DNA of 64,000 bases from Geodermatophilus saharensis (GTDB taxonomy: Bacteria; Actinomycetota; Actinomycetes; Mycobacteriales; Geodermatophilaceae), in the NCBI RefSeq assembly GCF_900188205.1, contig NZ_FZOH01000001.1, positions 592,359 through 656,358 on the forward strand. Direction: 5' to 3'. Below, piece after piece: positions 36,990 to 45,840 of the stretch. A program made the translations under genes and the position numbers. Under the pieces are notes generated by a model that was given only the letters and a program-made list of their open reading frames with translations, had not been told where the DNA came from and did not search any database. Position 1 is the stretch's first letter. Every line of letters starts with the position of its first letter.

Positions 36990-37972
36990 CGGGCCGCTCC
37001 CTGGGTCGTGTACTGCGCGGGCCCGGCGGGGGAGCCGGCCGCGAACTGCTCCTGGCCGGCGGTGAGCCGGAAGTAGAGGTCCTCGAGGCCCGTGCTCTCG
37101 GCGCGCAGCTCGTGCAGCTCCACCTGCGCGGCGAACGCGCGGGCGCCGACGAGGGCCGGGGTGGCGCCCTCGACGGTGACCAGGCCGTCCTCGCTCCGGG
37201 TGGCCGCCAGGCCCGCGGTGGCGAGCACCGCGACCAGCCGGTCGGCCTCGGGGCTGCGCACGAGGACGGTGCCGGCGCCCTGCGCGCCGGACCGCAGCTC
37301 GGCGATCGAGCCCTGCCGGACCAGCCGGCCGGCGCCGACGATGACGACCCGGTCGGCGGTCTGCTCCATCTCGGCGAGCAGGTGGCTCGACACGAGGACG
37401 GTGCGGCCCTCGTCGTGGGCGAGGTGCCGCAGGAAGCCGCGCAGCCAGAGGATCCCCTCGGGGTCCAGGCCGTTGGCCGGCTCGTCGAGGACCAGCACCG
37501 GCGGGTCGCCGAGCAGCGCGGTCGCCAGCGCCAGCCGCTGCCGCATGCCCAGTGAGTAGCCGCCGGCCCGGCGCCGTCCCGCGGTCGCGAGGCCGACCCG
37601 CTCGAGGACCTCGTCGGCGCGCGCGACGGGGATCCCGGCGGCGCGGCAGTACACCCGCAGGTGGTCGCGGCCGGAGCGGGCGGGGTGGAAGGCGGTCTCG
37701 AGCACCGCGCCCACCGTGCGCACCGGCTCGCGCAGCGCCCCGTAGGGGACGCCGTCGAAGGTGGCGGTGCCGGTGTCGGGGGTGATCAGGCCGAGGACCA
37801 TCCGCAGCGTCGTCGTCTTGCCCGCGCCGTTGGGCCCGAGGAAGCCGGTGACCGAGCCCGGTTCGACGGTGAAGCCGAGGTCGGAGACGGCGCGGACGGT
37901 GCCGAAGGTCTTGGTCAGACCGGACACCTCGATCCGCACCGGTCGTGGTCCTGCGGTGGTGCCGCTGGGCAT
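36986..37972 (-). CDS. ABC transporter ATP-binding protein
   Basis: A 328-residue ATPase. Walker A is LGPNGAGKTTT, the signature is YSLGMRQRLALATALL (LGMRQ variant usual for ABC-2 exporters), and Walker B is PPVLVLDEPANGLDPEG with the switch His in TVLVSSHLLAEME. A C-terminal DUF4162-like tail of about 100 residues follows. GAGGAGGA ends 4 nt before the ATG at 37972. It forms a two-gene exporter unit with the permease downstream. Confidence 0.92.
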   Translation of the reverse strand: MPSGTTAGPRPVRIEVSGLTKTFGTVRAVSDLGFTVEPGSVTGFLGPNGAGKTTTLRMVLGLITPDTGTATFDGVPYGALREPVRTVGAVLETAFHPARSGRDHLRVYCRAAGIPVARADEVLERVGLATAGRRRAGGYSLGMRQRLALATALLGDPPVLVLDEPANGLDPEGILWLRGFLRHLAHDEGRTVLVSSHLLAEMEQTADRVVIVGAGRLVRQGSIAELRSGAQGAGTVLVRSPEADRLVAVLATAGLAATRSEDGLVTVEGATPALVGARAFAAQVELHELRAESTGLEDLYFRLTAGQEQFAAGSPAGPAQYTTQGAAR

Positions 37973-38122
37973 CGGTCCTCCTCGTCGCGCCGTGCCGCCG
38001 TCCGCACCCCCGTGCCGCCCCATCCAAGCGCACCGGCGGCCGCCCACCGAGCCCACGGGGCGCGGCGTGCCGCGTGTCACCGGCCGGTTCCCCGCCGCTC
38101 ACCCGGCGTTCGCCCGCGCGGC

Positions 38123-38138
38123 CGTGACCGCGGGCACA
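38123..38138. promoter_or_regulatory. CRP-like site upstream of the adenylyl cyclase
   Basis: CGTGA-CCGCGG-GCACA matches 8 of 10 conserved bases of the CRP consensus. Its centre lies 40.5 bases upstream of the predicted leaderless start at 38171, the class II activator spacing. Chance matches are not rare in such GC-rich DNA. Confidence 0.35.
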
Positions 38139-38157
38139 CCGCCGCCGGCCCGGTCAC

Positions 38158-38163
38158 TACAGT
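38158..38163 (+). promoter_or_regulatory. -10 element driving a leaderless upstream ORF
   Basis: TACAGT ends 7 nt before a GTG at 38171, the same spacing as at other leaderless starts in this window. Confidence 0.5.
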
Positions 38164-38170
38164 GCCCGCC

Positions 38171-38221
38171 GTGGGTGCCTGTCGGCTCGTCGCGGTCCTC
38201 GTCGACCGGACGACGGGCTGA
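38171..38221 (+). CDS. Leaderless 16-residue upstream ORF of the cyclase gene
   Basis: GTG at 38171 opens a 16-codon frame reading MGACRLVAVLVDRTTG and stopping at TGA 38219-38221. It is placed exactly at the predicted start of transcription. The cyclase GTG follows 17 nt after its stop in another frame, so ribosomes finishing the peptide could reinitiate there. Real only if the -10 at 38158 is used; function would be regulatory. Confidence 0.4.
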   Translation: MGACRLVAVLVDRTTG

Positions 38222-38238
38222 GCCGGGACGGGTCGCCC

Positions 38239-39288
38239 GTGGGCCCTGCCGAACCCGGTCCGACGCCGGCGCCTCCCGGTCCGGAGGTCCGGGAGGCGCT
38301 GGAGCGGCTGCTGCTCGGTGGCCCGCGCCGGCTGACCCGGCTGGAGGTCGCCGCGGCGGCCGGCATGCCCCCGGAGCGCACCCAGCGGCTGTGGCGGGCG
38401 CTGGGCTTCCCCGACGTCGCCGACGACGACCGCGCCTTCACGCTGTCCGACGTCGGGGCGCTGGCCACCGTCTCCGAGCTCATCGACGCCGGCTTCATCG
38501 ACCCCGACAGCGAGGCGTCCATCGCCCGGGTGACCGGCCAGGCGCTGTCCCGGCTGGCCGACTGGCAGACCGACCTGCTCGCCGACGTGCTCGTCCGGCG
38601 GGCGCGCGAGCAGGCCCCGGGGACGCCGGTCGACGCCGTGGCCGCCGCCGAGGCGCTGCTGCCGCTGCTGAGCCGCACGCAGGACTACGTGTGGCGCCGG
38701 CACCTGGCCGCCAACCTCGACCGCGTGCTGTCCACCGGCGCGGCGGGGGACCGGCGGGAGATGGCCGTGGGCTTCGCCGACCTGGTCGGCTACACCTCGC
38801 GCTCGCGGGGGATGGGCGGCCGCGAGCTCGGCGCGATGGTGGAGGCCTTCGAGGCGACGGCGACCGAGGTCATCGCCCGCTCCCGCGGCCGGGTGGTCAA
38901 GACCGTCGGCGACGGCGTCCTGTTCACCGCCGCCTCCGCCGTCGACGCCGTCGAGATCGGGTTGATCCTGCCCGCCGTCTGGGACGCCGAGGACCACCCG
39001 CCGCTGCGGGTGGGCGCCGCCTACGGCACGGTCCTCACCCGCCTCGGCGACGTCTACTCGCCGGTGGTGAACCTGGCCAGCCGGCTGACGTCGATCGCCC
39101 CCGCGGGAGCGGTGCTGGTCGACCGGGTGCTCGCCGGGCACGTGCGCGACCTGCCCCAGTACCGGGTGCGGCCGATGGAGCCGGTGGCGGTGCGCGGCTA
39201 CGAGTCCGTGCAGCCGTGGCGGGTGAGCCGGCGGGTGGCGGGGGAGGTCGACGAGGGGCCCTCCCACGAGATCGTGCGCGACCGCTGA
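38239..39288 (+). CDS. Class III adenylate/guanylate cyclase
   Basis: A 349-residue soluble cyclase. The N-terminal 165 residues resemble the autoinhibitory domain of mycobacterial Rv1264/Rv2212-type cyclases (LTRLEVAAAAGMPPERTQRLWRALGFPDV and ALLPLLSRTQDYVWRRHL). The catalytic domain starts at GFADLVGYTSRSR (first metal Asp about 180), then GRVVKTVGDGVLF (Lys and second Asp about 224) and VYSPVVNLASRLTSI (Asn and Arg transition-state residues). It should act as a homodimer making cAMP. The GTG has only a weak ribosome binding site and lies 17 nt after a short upstream ORF. Confidence 0.9.
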   Translation: MGPAEPGPTPAPPGPEVREALERLLLGGPRRLTRLEVAAAAGMPPERTQRLWRALGFPDVADDDRAFTLSDVGALATVSELIDAGFIDPDSEASIARVTGQALSRLADWQTDLLADVLVRRAREQAPGTPVDAVAAAEALLPLLSRTQDYVWRRHLAANLDRVLSTGAAGDRREMAVGFADLVGYTSRSRGMGGRELGAMVEAFEATATEVIARSRGRVVKTVGDGVLFTAASAVDAVEIGLILPAVWDAEDHPPLRVGAAYGTVLTRLGDVYSPVVNLASRLTSIAPAGAVLVDRVLAGHVRDLPQYRVRPMEPVAVRGYESVQPWRVSRRVAGEVDEGPSHEIVRDR

Positions 39289-39300
39289 GTCCTCCCGCGC

Positions 39301-39321
39301 TACCGTGGGTTCGTGCTGTGA
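39301..39321 (+). promoter_or_regulatory. -10 element and two-codon upstream ORF before the ABC-F gene
   Basis: TACCGT (39301-39306) ends 6 nt before GTG-CTG-TGA (39313-39321). If transcription starts there, the mRNA would begin with a minimal start-stop ORF 53 nt before the ABC-F ATG. Position-based inference. Confidence 0.35.
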
Positions 39322-39374
39322 CCCCCGGAACCGACGTCGTCCCCCGACCCGCCGTCCACCCCGGGAGCACCTCC

Positions 39375-41012
<1,638 letters not shown>

Positions 41013-41046
41013 TCGGTTCGGCAACCCGGGCGGTGGCCCGCGCCCG

Positions 41047-41900
41047 TCAGTACGGCGGTGGGGTGGTGGTGGCAGTGAGGCCCGACGGGGTGGTGACGGT
41101 GAGGGTGCCGTCAGGGGCGACGGTGTGGGGCCAGCCGGGTGCCTGGTGTCTGCCGCGGTGGTGGCCGGCGCAGTAGCCGGCCAGGTTGCCCACGGCGGTC
41201 GGCCCGGCCGGCCAGGGGGTGTGGTGGTCGAGTTCGCCGCGGCGGGGGACGGGGTGGCGGCAGCCGGGGAAGCGGCAGCGGCGGTCGCGGGCGCGCACGT
41301 ACCGGTCCAGGCCTGCTGTGGGCCGGTAGCCGGGGCTGGCACCGGGTGGGGCGAGGCCGGTGCCGGCATCGGCGGCGCGGTGCAGGGCGGGCAGGTCGGT
41401 GAGGGCGAGCAGGGCGCCGGTGAGGGTGTCGGTGAGGGCGAGGCGGGGCCGGTCGGCCAGCCCGCCGCCGGCGGTGCGGCCGAGCAGGTCGGCGAGGTCG
41501 GCACGGGCCTGATCGGTGGCGGCGGCCAGTGCGGTCAGCGCGTCGGGCGCGGCCGAGACGCGGCCGGCGGGGCCGGTGGCCCAGGTGGTCTCGTCGGCGG
41601 TGTCGGCGCGCTCGGCGGTGGCCACCAGCCGGCGGGCGTGGCCGAGGGCCCGCTCGAGGGCCAGCAATACCTGTCCGGCGTCGTCGACGGCGCGGTCGGC
41701 GCGCGCCCACCACCCGCCGGGCACGGCCGGGCCGGGGAGGTTCCTCGGTGGCGCCAGGGGTGGTGGCTGGTCGGGCCAGGTGTCGGGTGGTGGCCCGTCC
41801 TCATCCAGGTAGCAGGGGGCCGGCTCGGCGTCGAACTCCCGGCCAGGATGCGGCGCTCCATCTCCTCCGACCACCGCGCGAAGTCCTCCTCCTCGGACAC
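41047..41900 (-). pseudogene. DUF222/HNH endonuclease-like gene, frameshifted
   Basis: The C-terminal HNH domain is intact: LDRYVRARDRRCRFPGCRHP, GELDHHTPWPAGPTAVGNLAGYCAGHHRGRHQ, with zinc Cys pairs and the HH catalytic site, preceded by a short DUF222 helical region. The N-terminus MSEEEDFARWSEEMERRILA reads in a different frame starting at GTG 41900; loss of one base near 41840 (GCC GGG AGT where GCC CGG GAG is expected) separates it from REFDAEPAPCYLDEDG. At about 285 residues it is also short for the multicopy 13E12-like family. It could be a sequencing error rather than decay. A half-copy of a palindromic repeat lies directly upstream of the GTG. Confidence 0.7.
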
Positions 41901-41902
41901 AA

Positions 41903-41918
41903 CCGCGGAAGTGCACGC
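41903..41918. repeat. Half-copy of the TTCCGCGGAA palindrome
   Basis: CCGCGGAAGTGCACGC is identical to one half plus centre of the 26-bp palindrome at 63459-63484. It lies two bases upstream of the HNH gene start. Confidence 0.7.
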
Positions 41919-41963
41919 CGTTGCAGCCGGCTCCGGCTCGGTGGGCTCGGACTCGTGCTCCGG

Positions 41964-42512
41964 TCAGTCGACGTCCTCGCCCAGCGCCTCGGGCAGCCCG
42001 ACGGTGGCCATGCCGGCCCAGGTCTCGTCGACGTGGTGGGCCAGCACCATGAGGTCGCGCAGGTTCCCCTCGCGGTCGCGGACGTGGTCGCGCAGCAGCG
42101 CCTCCCCGGTGAAGCCCAGGTCGGTGAACAGCGCCAGCGCCGCGCCCTGCTCGGCGACGACCTCGACGACGAGCTTGGCCAGCCCGTCGCCGACCGCCGT
42201 CACCAGGGCCTGCCGGGCCAGCCCCCGGCCCAGGCCCGAGCCGCGCCGGGTGGGGGAGACGACCAGCCGCACCTCCCCGACGTGTGCGGACCAGCCCGGC
42301 AGCGGGCGGACGGCGACGTAGCCGGCGACCTCGTCGCCGTCCATCGCCACGAAGCGCCGCCCGCCACCCGCGCCGTCTGCCCACGACCGGACGACGGCGG
42401 GGTCGGTGACCTCCTCCTCGATGAAGGTCAGGTCACCCTCGGGCAGGCTCCCGAAGAAGCGCAGCAGCGCCTCCGCGTGCGCGGGTCCCAGCTCGACGAC
42501 CTCCACGCTCAT
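41964..42512 (-). CDS. GNAT-family acetyltransferase in the PHA cluster
   Basis: A 182-residue N-acetyltransferase. It opens SVEVVELGPAHAEALLRFFGSLPEGDLTFIEEEVTDP and has the acetyl-CoA loop EVRLVVSPTRRGSGLGRGLARQAL, followed by AEQGAALALFTDLGFTGEALLRDHVRD and a C-terminal segment HHVDETWAGM. Its ATG overlaps the phaC stop as ATGA, so it is translated with the polyester synthase and may act on a protein or metabolite in that pathway, though the substrate is unknown. It ends 63 bp before the HNH pseudogene. Confidence 0.85.
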   Translation of the reverse strand: MSVEVVELGPAHAEALLRFFGSLPEGDLTFIEEEVTDPAVVRSWADGAGGGRRFVAMDGDEVAGYVAVRPLPGWSAHVGEVRLVVSPTRRGSGLGRGLARQALVTAVGDGLAKLVVEVVAEQGAALALFTDLGFTGEALLRDHVRDREGNLRDLMVLAHHVDETWAGMATVGLPEALGEDVD

Positions 42513-43618
42513 CCCTCCTGCCCCGCCGCCCGGGCGGGCGCGCTCTCCTCGCTGCGCGTGCGCAGGAAGCCGATGATCTCCGGCACCGTGGTCCGCGCCG
42601 CCGTCCGGCCGACCACCAGGCCCATGTGGCCGGCGTTCAACCGCAGCTCGTGCTTGTCCTCCGAGCCGACCAGGTCGATCAGCGGCGCGGTCGCGTCGGG
42701 CGGGACGATGTGGTCGCGGTCGGCGCGGACGGTCAGGAACGGCAGCCGGATGTCGGACAGGTGCACCCGGTCACCGCCCACGGCCAGCCGGTCGGTGACC
42801 ATCCCGTTGTCGCGCACGAGCATCTGCACCGTCTCGCGGGCGGCGGCGCCCGGGAACGGGATGTGGTCGTCGGACCAGCCGGTCATCGCCTGGTAGGCCG
42901 AGACGTACTCGTCGCTCCACAGCCGCTCCCACAGCGTCACGTACCGGGTGACCTCCGCGGTGGGGGTGAGCGTCTTGAAGCCCTGGACGACGACCCGCGG
43001 CGGCACGTTGCCGTTCTCGTCGAGGACGTCGTCGACCTCCAGCCCGCCGCGGAAGACGTCGGCCATCGGTCCCATCTGCGTGAAGTCGACCGGGGTGGCG
43101 AGCACGGTGAGGCTGCGCAGCGGCGCGTCGGGGTGGTGGGCGGCGTAGAGCAGGGAGAGGTCGCCGCCGAAGCAGTAGCCGAAGAGGTTGACCTCCTCGG
43201 CGCCGGAGATCTCCCGCACCCGCTCCACGGCGGCCGGGACGTAGTCGTCGACGTAGTCCTCGAGCCGGTTCTGCGCGTCGCGCTCGTCGGGCTCGCCCCA
43301 GTCGACCATGTACACGTCGAAGCCGGCGTCGAGCAGCTGCTCGATGAACGAGTTGCCCGGGGTCAGGTCGAGGATGTAGCTGCGGCTGACCAGGCTGAAC
43401 ACGATGAGCAGCGGCGGGGAGTACCGCACCCGGTCGCTGCGGTAGTGCCACAGCTGGGTGCGGCCGCGCTCCCAGACGACGTCCTTGGGCGTCAGCCCGA
43501 CCCCCGGGCGGTCGACCCCGGCGACGAGCTTGATGCCGTTACGCGCGCGGAGGGCGTTGCGCTCCACGTCGCGCCGGACGCGGTCGAGGACCGCCTGCGG
43601 GCTGGGTACCGTCGGCAT
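42509..43618 (-). CDS. phaC: Class III-like polyhydroxyalkanoate synthase PhaC
   Basis: Alpha/beta hydrolase-fold polyester synthase, 369 residues. The lipase-like box is VNLFGYCFGGDLSLL with the catalytic Cys at 149; the acid is in VRADRDHIVPP and the His in LNAGHMGLVVGR. The N-terminus WERGRTQLWHYRSDRVRYSPPLLIVFSLVSRSYILDLTPGNSFIEQLL is typical of class III enzymes, which polymerise 3-hydroxybutyryl-CoA with a PhaE subunit. The upstream gene encodes a PhaE-like protein overlapping it by 80 nt, and a reductase that could supply monomer is divergent. GTG or ATG choice follows the ATG at 43618. Confidence 0.92.
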   Translation of the reverse strand: MPTVPSPQAVLDRVRRDVERNALRARNGIKLVAGVDRPGVGLTPKDVVWERGRTQLWHYRSDRVRYSPPLLIVFSLVSRSYILDLTPGNSFIEQLLDAGFDVYMVDWGEPDERDAQNRLEDYVDDYVPAAVERVREISGAEEVNLFGYCFGGDLSLLYAAHHPDAPLRSLTVLATPVDFTQMGPMADVFRGGLEVDDVLDENGNVPPRVVVQGFKTLTPTAEVTRYVTLWERLWSDEYVSAYQAMTGWSDDHIPFPGAAARETVQMLVRDNGMVTDRLAVGGDRVHLSDIRLPFLTVRADRDHIVPPDATAPLIDLVGSEDKHELRLNAGHMGLVVGRTAARTTVPEIIGFLRTRSEESAPARAAGQEG

Positions 43619-43952
43619 CGGGCTCCTCCGGGGTCGTCTCGGCGGCCGCGCGGGCGCGGCGCTCGGTCTCCAGCTGGACGGTCAGGCGCCGCACCTCGCG
43701 GTCGAGGGCGCCGATCTGCGCGCGCAGCCGGGCGAGGTCGGTGCCGGCGGGCAGGTTGACCAGGTGCCAGGCGCGGGCCGACACCCCGCGCGCGGTGTCC
43801 TTCGCCGCGTTCTGGGCACGCCGCAGCAGGGCGACGCCGGTGGCGAAACCGGGCGTGCGCACCAGGTTCTCGGCGTGCGGGGTCACCCGCTTCTCGGCGG
43901 CGTCGAACGCCTGGCGCCACAGCGGCGCCTCGGGTTGCTTCCCCGACGTCAT
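43539..43952 (-). CDS. PhaE-like / phasin-like protein
   Basis: A 137-residue protein with WRQAFDAAEKRVTPHAENLVRTPGFATG, then a helical segment and HLVNLPAGTDLARLRAQIGALDREVRRLTVQLETERRAR, which matches the coiled-coil C-terminal pattern of PhaE subunits and phasins, followed by a Pro/Arg-rich tail. It likely binds PhaC or the granule surface. Starting at the ATG at 43952 it overlaps phaC by 80 nt in another frame, an unusually long overlap suggesting tight coupling; the basic tail is encoded within it. Confidence 0.75.
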   Translation of the reverse strand: MTSGKQPEAPLWRQAFDAAEKRVTPHAENLVRTPGFATGVALLRRAQNAAKDTARGVSARAWHLVNLPAGTDLARLRAQIGALDREVRRLTVQLETERRARAAAETTPEEPDADGTQPAGGPRPRPARRGAQRPPRA

Positions 43953-44012
43953 GTCCGGCCTCCCCTCGTCCGGGGGGTGCCTACCCGCCGGGTGACCCAC
44001 CACACAGCCGGT

Positions 44013-44030
44013 TACCGTCCCGGGGACGGT
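44013..44030. promoter_or_regulatory. Palindromic operator overlapping the reductase -10
   Basis: ACCGTCCC and GGGACGGT (44014-44021 and 44023-44030) are exact complements around one base. The left half shares TACCGT (44013-44018), a -10-like hexamer about 37 nt before the reductase start. A dimeric repressor here could control the divergent PhaE-PhaC genes too. Confidence 0.4.
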
Positions 44031-44054
44031 GCAGCAGCGGAAGGGGAGAGCGGC

Positions 44055-44840
44055 GTGGCGGACAGCGGTGCAGCGGACAGGACGGTGCTGGACATGTTCC
44101 GGCTCGACGGCCGGGTGGCGATCGTGACGGGGGCGTCGTCGGGACTCGGCGTGGTCTTCGCCCGGGCCCTGGCGCAGGCCGGGGCCGACGTCGCCCTCGG
44201 CGCCCGGCGCGAGGACAGGATGGCCGCCACCAAGGAGGCGGTCGAGGCCGCCGGGCGGCGGGCGATCACCGTCCGCACCGACGTGGCGAAGGTGGAGGAC
44301 TGCCAGGCCCTCGTCGACGCCACCATGGCCGAGTTCGGCCGGGTCGACGTGCTGGTCAACAACGCCGGCATCGGCACCGCCGCGCCGGCCACCCGGGAGA
44401 AGCCCGAGGAGTTCCGCGCGGTCATCGACGTCAACCTCAACGGCTGCTACTGGATGGCCCAGGCCTGCGGCCGGGTGATGAAGCCGGGCAGCTCCATCGT
44501 CAACATCTCCAGCGTGCTGGGGCTGACCACCGCCGGGCTGCCCCAGGCCGCCTACGCCGCCAGCAAGGCCGGGCTGATCGGCCTGACCCGCGACCTCGCC
44601 CAGCAGTGGACCGGGCGCAAGGGCATCCGGGTCAACGCGCTGGCCCCGGGCTTCTTCGCCTCGGAGATGACCGACCAGTACCCCGAGGGCTACCTCGACC
44701 AGCAGATGGGGCGGGTGCTCGCCGGCCGTGCCGGGGACCCGATGGAGCTCGCCGCGGCGCTGGTGTTCCTCGTCAGCGACGCCGGCGGCTACGTCACCGG
44801 GACGACGATCCCGGTGGAGGGCGGCATGCTCACCAGCTGA
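44055..44840 (+). CDS. SDR-family oxidoreductase (candidate acetoacetyl-CoA reductase)
   Basis: A 261-residue short-chain dehydrogenase. The cofactor loop is VAIVTGASSGLGVVFARAL; NNAG is VLVNNAGIGTAAP; the catalytic Ser and Tyr-Lys are in IVNISSVLGL and QAAYAASKAGLIGLT; the end is GGYVTGTTIPVEGGM. ARREDRM after the first fold suggests NADPH. It is divergent from phaE-phaC, so it may reduce acetoacetyl-CoA to the 3-hydroxy monomer, but SDRs are too diverse to be sure. GTG start with GGGGAGAG upstream; its promoter carries a palindrome. Confidence 0.85.
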   Translation: MADSGAADRTVLDMFRLDGRVAIVTGASSGLGVVFARALAQAGADVALGARREDRMAATKEAVEAAGRRAITVRTDVAKVEDCQALVDATMAEFGRVDVLVNNAGIGTAAPATREKPEEFRAVIDVNLNGCYWMAQACGRVMKPGSSIVNISSVLGLTTAGLPQAAYAASKAGLIGLTRDLAQQWTGRKGIRVNALAPGFFASEMTDQYPEGYLDQQMGRVLAGRAGDPMELAAALVFLVSDAGGYVTGTTIPVEGGMLTS

Positions 44841-44844
44841 GCCC

Positions 44845-44879
44845 GGCCGGGGCCCCGCCGTCGGAGCGGGGCCCCGGCC
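44845..44879. terminator. Hairpin terminator after the reductase
   Basis: A perfect 14-bp stem (44845-44858 and 44866-44879) with a 7-nt loop, 4 nt after the reductase TGA and 4 nt before the stop of the convergent hydrolase, so it can serve both. Confidence 0.85.
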
Positions 44880-44883
44880 CGTC

Positions 44884-45777
44884 TCACGCCCGCTCGACGC
44901 GGTCGACCAGCCCGGTGATCCGGTCGACCAGCTGCGGCCACACCTCGCGGGGCAGGTCGTGGCCCATGCCCTCGACCACCACGAGCTCGGCGCCCGGGAT
45001 GGCCGCCGCCGTCGCCCGGCCGCCGGACACGTTCACGAGCGCGTCCTGCGCGCCGTGCACCACGAGGGTGGGGACGGCGACCCGCGCGAGGTCGGCGGTC
45101 CGGTCCGGGCTGGCCAGGATCGCGGCGAGCTGGCGGGCCACCCCCGCCGGGTTGTACGCGCGGTCGAAGGACAGCCCCGCGCGCTCCCGCAGCCCGGACT
45201 CGTCGAACTCGAAGCCGGGGGAGCCGATGACCCGGTAGGTGTCCACGGCGCGCTGCACCGCGCTCTCCCGGTCGGTCGCCGGCGGGGCGAGCAGCACGCC
45301 GAGCGCCGCCTCCGCGGGCGCGCCGACGGCCGGGTCGCCCGTCGTCGACATGATCGAGGTCAGGCTGCGCACCTTCTCCGGGTGGGCGATCGCCAGCGCC
45401 TGGGCGATCATCCCGCCCATCGAGGCCCCCACCACGTGTGCGCTGCCGAGGCCGAGGGCGTCGAGCAGGCCGGCGGTGTCCTCGGCCATGTCGGGGAGGC
45501 GGTAGGCGACCCGCGAGTGGTCGCCGCCCATCACGGCGAGCACGTCGGGCGCGCCGGCGGCGTCGAGGTGGGTGGACAGGCCGATGTCGCGGTTGTCGAA
45601 CCGGATCACGTACAGGCCGCGGTCGGCCAGCATCCGGCAGAACTCGTCGGGCCAGCCGATCATCTGCGTGGCCAGGCCCATGACCAGCAGCAGCGGTGTG
45701 TCCTCGGGCGAGCCGAAGGTCTCGTAGGCCAGCTCGACGTCGCCGACGCGGGTGGTCTGCACCCCGGTGTGCTCCAT
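44884..45777 (-). CDS. Alpha/beta hydrolase
   Basis: A 297-residue hydrolase with VELAYETFGSPEDTPLLLVMGLATQMIGWPDEF, FDNRDIGLSTHLD (a block typical of the DnrP/aclacinomycin-esterase-like or 3-oxoadipate-enol-lactonase-like group), nucleophile elbow VVGASMGGMIAQ, an acid in VVHGAQDALV and His in VEGMGHDLPREVW. The substrate is unknown. The ATG at 45777 is chosen over GTG at 45786 because TAGCGT ends exactly 7 nt before it, a leaderless layout. No cotranscribed neighbour. Confidence 0.88.
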   Translation of the reverse strand: MEHTGVQTTRVGDVELAYETFGSPEDTPLLLVMGLATQMIGWPDEFCRMLADRGLYVIRFDNRDIGLSTHLDAAGAPDVLAVMGGDHSRVAYRLPDMAEDTAGLLDALGLGSAHVVGASMGGMIAQALAIAHPEKVRSLTSIMSTTGDPAVGAPAEAALGVLLAPPATDRESAVQRAVDTYRVIGSPGFEFDESGLRERAGLSFDRAYNPAGVARQLAAILASPDRTADLARVAVPTLVVHGAQDALVNVSGGRATAAAIPGAELVVVEGMGHDLPREVWPQLVDRITGLVDRVERA

Positions 45778-45784
45778 GCCCGGC

Positions 45785-45790
45785 ACGCTA
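45785..45790 (-). promoter_or_regulatory. Leaderless -10 element
   Basis: TAGCGT on the minus strand ends 7 nt before the hydrolase ATG; no ribosome binding site is visible. Confidence 0.5.
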
Positions 45791-45803
45791 ACCGGACGCC
45801 CTC

Positions 45804-45833
45804 GGGGTGGGGACGGCGGACCGCCCCCACCCC
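45804..45833. terminator. Hairpin after the M28 peptidase gene
   Basis: Arms GGGGTGGGG (45804-45812) and CCCCACCCC (45825-45833) with a 12-nt loop, 8 nt after the peptidase stop and upstream of the next minus-strand promoter. Confidence 0.65.
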
Positions 45834-45840
45834 ACGGCCG

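Noticed and set aside
35304..37076. 590-codon frame opposite the ankyrin and ABC permease genes
   Set aside because: Composition is typical of antisense to GC-rich coding DNA, and both genes beneath it are clear.
42100..42384. N-terminal 150 residues of the HNH open frame
   Set aside because: They are antisense to the acetyltransferase at 41964-42512; the true HNH N-terminus is in another frame at 41900.
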